A stretch of 17,752 nucleotides of DNA, taken from the NCBI GenBank assembly GCA_020426065.1, contig JAGQQT010000017.1:1-17752 (forward strand), given 5' to 3'. The translations under genes were made by a program, and so were the position numbers. Every line of letters starts with the position of its first letter. Position 1 is the first letter of the stretch. The stretch is from Planctomycetaceae bacterium (lineage in GTDB: Bacteria > Planctomycetota > Planctomycetia > Planctomycetales > Planctomycetaceae). Below the pieces are notes generated by a model, which saw nothing but the letters and a program-made list of their open reading frames with translations, was not told the origin of the DNA and did not search any database. Below are positions 1-7,000 of this stretch, in pieces.

Positions 1-858
1 CAGCAGATTCACGGACATTTCCCGCAGTGTGTCCGCCACATCAGCCACCTGGAGGGCGTGGTCGTTGGTATCCTCGAAATAGGAACGGATATCCGGAGGC
101 AGCAGTCCGGTTTTGTCGCGAATGAGTGTTGCCAGCATTTCTTTTTGAGGTTTGATGGCCCGCTGGAGTGCCACTGCTTCGTGCCGTGCTTCTGTAAGAA
201 ACGGCAGTAACGTGGGTGTGGGATGATTGAGTGCATACTGCTCAAGTACCTGCAACCGGTCCGCCGTATCCTCAAGTGCCGGGTAATAGGCATCAATCAC
301 GGTATCGATGATGGAATAGGCCAGGAAATCGGCATTCCCGGTCCGCAGCGGGCCCCGTCCATTTCGCAATCGATCCCGCAGCGGAGAAAAGACATCTCCC
401 TTCTCTTCCTGAAAGGTGACCACCAGGTTGCGATAGCGATATACGCTCAACTGCTCACGATGGATCTTGCCGTTATCGGCCAGACGAACCATCTGTGTCA
501 CGATGAGCAGACGATCATTTACGCAACGGGCATGTGTTCGCTGCGGAACGTTGACAATATCTTCCAGCATCAGATCGGGGATTTTGGCCATTTGAGCGAT
601 GCGTTGAATCTCGGCCGGATTTCCCAAGCCCTGGACGTCAATCCAGGTGACATGATCATCGCTTTCCAGAAGCTCCTCGAGATTATCAGGATCGACATGA
701 TGCACATCCCTGCCATAGCAGATGAACTGCACGGTCGTATCTGCGGCATCCTCGGAGAATACAAGAACACCAGGACGTGCCCCGACCTGGGGACGACGAA
801 ACCTAAGCCGACGTTTGCCACTGATCAACTCACGCCCGATCTGGGAAAAAGTCTTCAT
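1..858 (-). CDS. corA: CorA-family divalent cation channel/transporter, 3' end cut by window edge
   Basis: The minus strand is open from an ATG at 858 to the window edge, giving 286 residues with no stop. Visible are the N-terminal alpha/beta cytoplasmic domain of CorA proteins (stretches such as VTWIDVQGLG, LMLEDIVNVPQR and LSVYRYRNLVVTFQE, about residues 65-150) and then the long helices (FLAYSIIDTVIDAYYP and DRLQVLEQYAL, about 180-286) that form the funnel and stalk. The two C-terminal membrane helices and the GMN selectivity motif should lie beyond the left edge and cannot be checked. CorA proteins are homopentameric channels for Mg2+, sometimes Co2+, Ni2+ or Zn2+. AGGGAGG lies just before the ATG. 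The start overlaps the stop of the upstream hydrolase gene as ATGA (855-858), so translational coupling is likely. Family assignment is firm; the transported ion is inferred. Confidence 0.9.
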   Translation of the reverse strand, partial: MKTFSQIGRELISGKRRLRFRRPQVGARPGVLVFSEDAADTTVQFICYGRDVHHVDPDNLEELLESDDHVTWIDVQGLGNPAEIQRIAQMAKIPDLMLEDIVNVPQRTHARCVNDRLLIVTQMVRLADNGKIHREQLSVYRYRNLVVTFQEEKGDVFSPLRDRLRNGRGPLRTGNADFLAYSIIDTVIDAYYPALEDTADRLQVLEQYALNHPTPTLLPFLTEARHEAVALQRAIKPQKEMLATLIRDKTGLLPPDIRSYFEDTNDHALQVADVADTLREMSVNLL

Positions 859-1994
859 GCCTCCCTCTCAGTGCTGGAGTCAACATTATCTGTTGACTGG
901 GAACTGTTCCCCGGATTGACAACCCGTACATTGGTTGAAAGGTGCTCGACCATTCGCCCGTGCAATGTATCAACTGACATTCTCTTCTGAATCCAGTCGA
1001 TCGACTTGTGCTGTTTTTCCAGTCGCCCCAGATGACAGATCGGATCCCCTGGTGCAATGCAGGGCAATGTAGTCATCCCTAAGATCACGGCATCGAAAGG
1101 AGCGGTGATCACATTGTTTTCCACTCCGGTAATGCTCGTATTGGTTGCAAGAGGATCCCCTTCACGGACAAATTCCCCTGGAGAACAGTGAAATCGCAAA
1201 AAACCTCCCCGGGATGCCCTCATCCAGCGGGACTGGTTAATGGTCACTCGTGAATGGGGCTTCTGGACTTCACCTTCAATCATATCCAGGCCAGCCAGCA
1301 CCGAAAGAATTCCCCTTACGGCAAACTCGACAATCGCCGGCTCGACTTTCCAGACCTCACCGGCTTCAAGCAATATGGTAGAGCAGCCTCCTGCTGAGGC
1401 TTCCCGTCGAAATGAACCAGCAGGGCCCTCCTGGTTCAGTATGATCTGACTGCCAAAAAGTTCGGCCAGTCGGGCAGTTCTGGGATTGTTCATCTCCGCC
1501 CGAATACAGGGGAAATTCGTTCTCCGTATGGCTGCCGTATGCAGATCAATCCCGTAATCGGATCGACGCACGATCTCATCGTAAATGATGCGGGCCATCC
1601 GAGCGGCCAGACTGCCTTCGGGATTTCCGGGGAAACACCGATTCAAATCCCGTCTGTCAGGCAGATATCGTGTATGTCGGTCAAACCCCAGAATGTTGAC
1701 CACTGGAACCAGGATGAGCGTGCCCCGTTTCAATTTCCAGTTGTGATCAGCAATCAGACTGCGGATGGCCCCCGTCCCATTGATTTCATCTCCGTGAATG
1801 GCAGCCGTGATAAACAGTGTGGGACCATCGTGCTCACCCCTTTCCACAACCACGGGAATCGGAATATTGAGGCTGCTGTAGCTTTCCGTGACGTCCAGCG
1901 AAACCTCAATCCGCTCCCCGGGCTGCAGTTCCACGATCCCCCAGATATGAGGAGAGATGCGGGGACGGTCCGACTCAGAATAGGATGATTCCAT
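855..1994 (-). CDS. Succinylglutamate desuccinylase/aspartoacylase-like zinc hydrolase
   Basis: A 379-residue protein of the AstE/aspartoacylase branch of the M14 metallopeptidase fold. Visible zinc ligands are H67 and E70 in AIHGDE and H152 in DLHTAA; DLNR at 116-119 is the usual substrate-side motif, and E210 in ILLEAGE is the probable catalytic Glu. The C-terminal third (VREGDPL, TAPFDAVILG, PGDPICHLG) resembles the beta-barrel domain of this family. The family cleaves amide bonds of acylated amino acids; the substrate here is unknown. I chose the ATG at 1994 over a TTG 18 bases upstream because GAGAGGAG (2003-2010) sits at good distance and the TTG lies inside that site. The gene follows rimK after 84 bp and overlaps corA by 4 bases. 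Its position suggests it acts on, or recycles, products connected with the RimK-type ligase, but that is inference. Confidence 0.87.
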   Translation of the reverse strand: MESSYSESDRPRISPHIWGIVELQPGERIEVSLDVTESYSSLNIPIPVVVERGEHDGPTLFITAAIHGDEINGTGAIRSLIADHNWKLKRGTLILVPVVNILGFDRHTRYLPDRRDLNRCFPGNPEGSLAARMARIIYDEIVRRSDYGIDLHTAAIRRTNFPCIRAEMNNPRTARLAELFGSQIILNQEGPAGSFRREASAGGCSTILLEAGEVWKVEPAIVEFAVRGILSVLAGLDMIEGEVQKPHSRVTINQSRWMRASRGGFLRFHCSPGEFVREGDPLATNTSITGVENNVITAPFDAVILGMTTLPCIAPGDPICHLGRLEKQHKSIDWIQKRMSVDTLHGRMVEHLSTNVRVVNPGNSSQSTDNVDSSTEREA

Positions 1995-2002
1995 GGTGTC
2001 TA

Positions 2003-2010
2003 CTCCTCTC
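2003..2010 (-). promoter_or_regulatory. Ribosome binding site deciding the start of the AstE-like gene
   Basis: GAGAGGAG on the minus strand ends eight bases before the ATG at 1994. It overlaps the alternative upstream TTG (2012), which therefore cannot use it. This favours the 379-residue product. Confidence 0.7.
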
Positions 2011-2078
2011 AACAGTCATCACATCACTCGATGCCCTGTTCCATCCTGCTTTTGGTGCCAATCCCGGTTCTCTGGAAA

Positions 2079-3272
2079 TCAGCTGGTGGATTCTCCCTCC
2101 ACAAGTGGCTGGACCTTCAGCCTTCGTGCTTTGCGGGTTCGCTCAGGAATCAGATCACGCATCGCTTCCAGTTTGCCAAAGCAGAGAAGACGATCCCCTG
2201 GTTCCAGTTGACGACTCGATTTGGGATTGGGAATCACTGAGGTTCCGCGATTGAGCGTCAATACATTAATGTCCCGCTCTTTCAGACCGGAATCGGCAAT
2301 TGTTCGTCCAACATATTCTGAACCGACGGGAATCGAAAGTTCCGCCACGCCATAACCTCGGCTCACCGTGAGCCGTTGCCGGACATCCAGTTCCGGGAAA
2401 TCGACCTGAGCGGCAATGTAGTCAATGACCGCTCCGGCAATATCGAGTCCGGTCGCCCCTTCAATTCCTTCCAGACCAGGTGAGGAATTCACTTCCATGA
2501 TCTTGGGGCCCTGATCCGATTCGAGCATATCCACTCCGGCGATTCTCAACCCCATGATCTGTGCAGCCCGGATCGCCGTTTCCCGATAATTTTCATCGAG
2601 TTCGACTCGCTCAGTACGACCTCCCCGATGCACGTTGCTGCGAAATTCATTCCCCTGGGCAACTCGACGCATCGCTCCGACAACCTGATCACCCACGACA
2701 AAGGCCCGGATATCTCGGCCCCTGCTCTCCTGGACAAACTTCTGAATGAGCACGTTCTGTCGGGCACTCTGCAGAGTTTCAATAATTGCCTCTGCCACTT
2801 TCACGGTGTCCGCCAGAATGACCCCCACCCCTTGAGTACCTTCCAGCAGTTTAATGATGACCGGCGCTCCGCCGATTCGTTCAATGGCGGGAATAACATC
2901 TGTCCGATCTCTCACGAAGGTCGTTTCCGGCAGACCAAGATGATGTCGACTCAGGATCTGCAGGGAACGCAATTTATCGCGGGAGTTGGCAATCCCGTTG
3001 CTGGAGTTGGCACAGAACACGTCCATCTGTTCAAACTGGCGAACCACGGCGGTGCCGAAATAGGTAATCGAACTTCCGATTCGTGGCAGGACTGCATCAT
3101 AATGACTGAGTGGTTTCCCTCTGAAACAGAGGTCCGGATCCCCTTGAGCGACATCGATTCCAAACCGCAGGGTGTGGAGAACTTTGGCGTCATGACCGCG
3201 CTGAAGGGCAGCGTCCTTTAATCGCGAGGTGCTGTAACAGTTTGGACTGCAGGACAGGATGGCGAGCTTCAT
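2079..3272 (-). CDS. rimK: RimK-type alpha-L-glutamate ligase with C-terminal RCK_C/TrkA_C-like domain
   Basis: 397 residues. Residues 1 to about 295 match RimK closely throughout: MKLAILS start, YDAVLPRIGSSIT (59-70), the ATP-grasp segments GGAPVIIKLLEGTQGVGV (134-151) and GRDIRAFVVG (185-194), FRSNVHRGG (210-218) and the metal/ATP motif MEVNSSPGLEGIE (259-271). E. coli RimK adds glutamates to the C-terminus of ribosomal protein S6, and relatives ligate Glu to other acceptors. E. coli RimK is about 300 residues; the extra 100 here carry a fold signature of RCK_C/TrkA_C domains (VAELSIPVGSEYVGRTI, then LEPGDRLLCFGK, about 309-376), usually found on potassium channel and transporter regulators. 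ATG at 3272 is preceded by GGAG at short distance. It is first in a three-gene minus-strand operon. Ligase identity is strong; the acceptor and the ligand of the extra domain are unknown. Confidence 0.94.
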   Translation of the reverse strand: MKLAILSCSPNCYSTSRLKDAALQRGHDAKVLHTLRFGIDVAQGDPDLCFRGKPLSHYDAVLPRIGSSITYFGTAVVRQFEQMDVFCANSSNGIANSRDKLRSLQILSRHHLGLPETTFVRDRTDVIPAIERIGGAPVIIKLLEGTQGVGVILADTVKVAEAIIETLQSARQNVLIQKFVQESRGRDIRAFVVGDQVVGAMRRVAQGNEFRSNVHRGGRTERVELDENYRETAIRAAQIMGLRIAGVDMLESDQGPKIMEVNSSPGLEGIEGATGLDIAGAVIDYIAAQVDFPELDVRQRLTVSRGYGVAELSIPVGSEYVGRTIADSGLKERDINVLTLNRGTSVIPNPKSSRQLEPGDRLLCFGKLEAMRDLIPERTRKARRLKVQPLVEGESTS

Positions 3273-3835
3273 GGACTCCGTGCTCTCTTTTTACGACCTT
3301 GAACGATCCCAGTTCGAATCCCGATCATCAGAAACGGCTGGTTAGGATTGCGGTGGGAGCCCGAGTTTATCGTATTGCCCTGAGTACGGAAATCGAGGCC
3401 ATTTCGTTCACTGATGTGTCCACCATATCGTGCTATTAGATGTCGAGAAACTGATCTATCCCTCTTTCAGGAGATCTGATAAATCACCCTCAATTCCGCA
3501 GGTGAATATGTCGATAAGACTTGATGGTGCCTATTCAGGAGACATCCTGCGGGAACCACTGCCCCTTCTTAGATTGACTGCTATAGAGCCATTCAGGGCT
3601 GCCCAATCGTTTCGCGTAACAGTTCCATGGCGAACTGGTTACCGGCAATTTTCAAGAATATTTGCGGTTCAGGATCGATCAGAGCAATTTGATCTCCCCC
3701 GCTCGATATCCATAGCAGCATTGACGTAACTCCTTGTAATTTAGTGATCCGAATAGAATTTCAAATGCTGGCATGTTGATACCTGCCAGTCTGTTCTGAA
3801 GGTCTATGCGGACATTACGATTACAGAAATGTCTT

Positions 3836-3866
3836 TTGACAGGAACTCGCCAGAGCTGCTTATAGT
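3836..3866 (+). promoter_or_regulatory. Candidate sigma70-type promoter for the giant propeller protein gene
   Basis: A perfect TTGACA at 3836-3841 is followed after 19 bases by TATAGT at 3861-3866 (5 of 6 to consensus). The spacer is 2 bases longer than optimal. It would give a leader of roughly 170 bases before the ATG at 4047, containing the hairpin at 3902-3920. Confidence 0.45.
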
Positions 3867-3901
3867 CTGGGCACATCGTTTGCTTCAGACAAAAGCTCCT
3901 G

Positions 3902-3920
3902 GTCAGGAATCCTTCCTGAC
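3902..3920 (+). repeat. Perfect 8-bp inverted repeat in the presumed leader of the propeller gene
   Basis: GTCAGGAA (3902-3909), loop TCC, TTCCTGAC (3913-3920), extendable by two G-T pairs. No T-run follows, so it is not a standard intrinsic terminator. It lies 36 bases after the candidate -10 box and could be a leader hairpin or a dyad operator. Confidence 0.6.
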
Positions 3921-4046
3921 TGATGGAATGCACAATAAGTCATCAAAACAGCACAGTTATCTTGCATAACTTGCTGAAAAAGAGCTGCACCCATCTGGAG
4001 CTTTCAGGAAATGATTTCCTGCCCCTCTTCTTTACAGGAGAAGGAG

Positions 4047-7000
4047 ATGTCGAGACGGATCACGGAAAGCCTTCGAGCTTGCAGACGCCTGACCGGTGTC
4101 TTCCGGCTCACGAAGCAGCCCAGCGACCACACTCACAGCCGTGGACGCCACGCTCGAATTGCATTTCTGGCAACCTGCCTGGCAGCGTTGATTTACCAGA
4201 CTTCCTCTGCTGATGATGCCCCTTACTTCGAGACCCCCGAGGAAACGTTCCGTCGGCAGCGAGTCATCAACCAGACCCTGGTCAGAGATCCGGAAGCAAG
4301 TCTGATCCTCGATCGGTTGCAGAAAACACTCGCCGAACAGAACGATTTTGAAGCAGTCCAACTCTTTCAATCTCTGCTCTGCCGGGAACAGGATTCATTT
4401 GAATGGACCAGCGATTCAGAGATTGTTTCTGTTCGACAACTGGCGATCCGCCTGTTCAATCATCACCCTCAACTGCTGCAGACTTACAGACAACTCTATT
4501 CCTCAGAAGCAGACAGAGAACTTCAGCAGGCTCAAGGAGATCGTCTGGTTCAGGTAACACGGAAATATGCCCCGACTGACTCTGGCAAAACCGCCTACTT
4601 AAAACTGGTCCGACGTTACTGGGATCGGGGCGAATTTGCAGCAGCAGCCCATACCCTGGCTGACCTCCTGCAGTTCCGACATCATCAGCAATCCGCCAGT
4701 GAATCTCTCTGGCAGCAGAGTGCCTTGCTGGCTCACCTCAGCCAGCATCCGGAATTAAACAAACTGGTCAGTTCCCGTGGTCTCACACTCCCGACAGATC
4801 AACTGGAATCCTCTCTGGAAATCGACCCTGTCCGGCAGGCTTCAATCAGCCATCTGACGCCTCCTCATCAGCGATTTTCTCAGCAGATCAGTCCTCCCAT
4901 GCTGCAAATGGAATGGGATCTGACACGCACACTGTGGGATGCGACCGTCGAAAACGATGCGGCGACGAACACGATCCGTGAGTCCATTGAACAGTGGTCA
5001 GCCCAGAAAACCGATCAGTATTCCTCAGAGCTGACGACACTGTATGTGACGTGCGTTGGGGACAAAATGATCTTTCGGGATCTGGACCACATTACCGCAT
5101 ACCAGATTCAATCCGAAAAGAGTCTTGACCAATTGTCGCTATCATGGCGATTACCAACACAGTCACCACTGGCGGAGGTGTTCCGTTCTCAGCGTGACCC
5201 TTACACGGGTGTCAACACCAATCATCCCGGACTGGAACGTCTCCACCTGGCTAACTCGATTATCAACACACTGTCCGGTAACCACGATCATCTGTTCTAC
5301 ATCGACAGAATTGAGCGGATTCCGGATGCCCGTCAAACGCAGGTGGCCTCTGCTGAATATGAACAGGAATCACAGGATCAGGGCAGCAGTGGAGATCGGG
5401 ATGCAGAGATTCTGGTCAACCGTCTGGTTGCCATCAAATGGAATGTTGCGGAATCCACATCTCCTCCTGTTTCCTGGGCGATTGACAGTACTGGCTACCA
5501 GAATGCCAAAGGGCACATCAGTGCTCACCCTCTGCAGGGGCACTTCTTTTTCGGTCCTCCCGTTCTGGAAGGCAATCGAGCCTATCTCATTTCAGAATCA
5601 AACGGATACCAGTTCACGTCTGCCCTGGATGCCGCAACGGGAAAAGTAATCTGGTCTCAACCGATCAGCCTGGTGGACCAGCCTCTGGCCCGGGATATTG
5701 TTCGTGGCCATCGTGCACTGCAGCCTCAGATTGCTGGCGGACTGGTCATCTGCGATACCGGAAACGGACAGCTGGTCGCGCTGGATGTTCACCTGGGAAC
5801 GTTGAACTGGACTTATTGCTATGCCGATGATGACAGTCGACAGGAGTCCGGTCGCTGGACCTACACGCAAACTGCCCGCCATTCCGATGCCGGAGCATTG
5901 AATGCACCGGTTCTGTGCGGATCCTGTGTGATCCTCCTGCCGGAACGATCAGAGAAAATCCATTGTTGCGATCTGGCTACTGGTGAATTGTGCTGGACGG
6001 CAAGTCGCAACGACACCCAGTATCTGACCGGCATTAAACTCTGTCCAGTTGAAAATGAATCCAACCAAACGGCTTCCGAATTCCTGCTGGCTGTGGGGAA
6101 CCAGTATTGTCAGCGTGTGGATTTGGAAACGGGACAGATCCTCTGGTCTACTCAGGTCGGGCTGGTTTCCGGGCATGGTCTGCAGGCGGGAAACCATTAC
6201 CTGTTGCCTGTCGCTGACGAACGTCCTCAGGCAGTTTCCACGGCCGCAGATGACTCACTCAACCGAACATCCCGCCCGTTTCAGGGCCAGATCCTCTCTC
6301 TCGACCTGATCCACGGGAATGTTACCCAGCATGAACTGGGACAACTTGCCTTCCTGTCCAATACCGCAATCCACTCCTCTGCGGAACGGCATTCAGCGCC
6401 TCGGAATGACTTCCGGTTTGCTCCCGGTAATCTGCTGGCATATGGCGACCTGATTCTTTCCGTGGGAGTCGACCGGATTACTGGTTTCCGTCAGGCCGAT
6501 GCGGTCATCAGAGAACTTCTCCTGCAGGCAGAAACACAGACTCTCGATGAACACGAATCACAGCTGCTGGCCGAAGCCTGTGTGCTGACCGGGAAAATGG
6601 ACGAAGCGATGTCAGTGCTCCAGGTCGCATTACAGGACCCTGCTGACAATCCTGTCATGCGGACGCGGACGCGCAAATTGTATCGTGAACTGCTGTATGG
6701 ACAGCTGGCCCGCCTGCGAAAACAGGAACGGTTCACGGAACTCCCCACGCTCCTTTCACAGCTGGAGAACCTGATCGATTCCGATCATGAGCAGGCCAGA
6801 TTTCTGATCAGACAGATTGAGCAGCTGGCCATGGCCAAGGATACGGATCGGCTCTGGAGAGCGACTGATCAGTTTGCCCGTATTGGCATGCCGATTGCCA
6901 TTCCCAGCCAGGATCAGACCGGATATCTCGCCACATCGGGCAGCTGGTTCCCGGAAGTTTATCGAAACCTGCTCCTGGAACTGCCGATTGATCAGCGTCA

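Larger units (their letters stand above)
3273..4046. other. 774-bp gene-poor interval between divergent rimK and the giant secreted-protein gene
   Basis: No open frame here has a good ribosome binding site together with a recognisable or compositionally convincing product. The longest are a 99-codon plus-strand frame from a GTG at 3430 and an 84-codon minus-strand frame at 3679-3933, and both look random. The stretch must hold promoters for both flanking genes. On the plus strand I see a near-consensus promoter (3836-3866) and a perfect hairpin (3902-3920). I found no comparable promoter for rimK. A decayed gene or an unstructured regulatory RNA cannot be excluded from sequence alone. Confidence 0.6.

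Noticed and set aside
3308..3325. GTTCGAATCCC, resembling a tRNA T-loop
   Set aside because: The flanking bases do not form the T-stem, and no acceptor, D or anticodon arms can be placed.
3430..3729. 99-codon plus-strand frame in the rimK/propeller gap
   Set aside because: GTG start without ribosome binding site, no recognisable motif, random-looking composition.
3679..3933. 84-codon minus-strand frame in the same gap
   Set aside because: Its start lies near the hairpin, it has no ribosome binding site, and the product is Cys/Arg-rich with no domain pattern.
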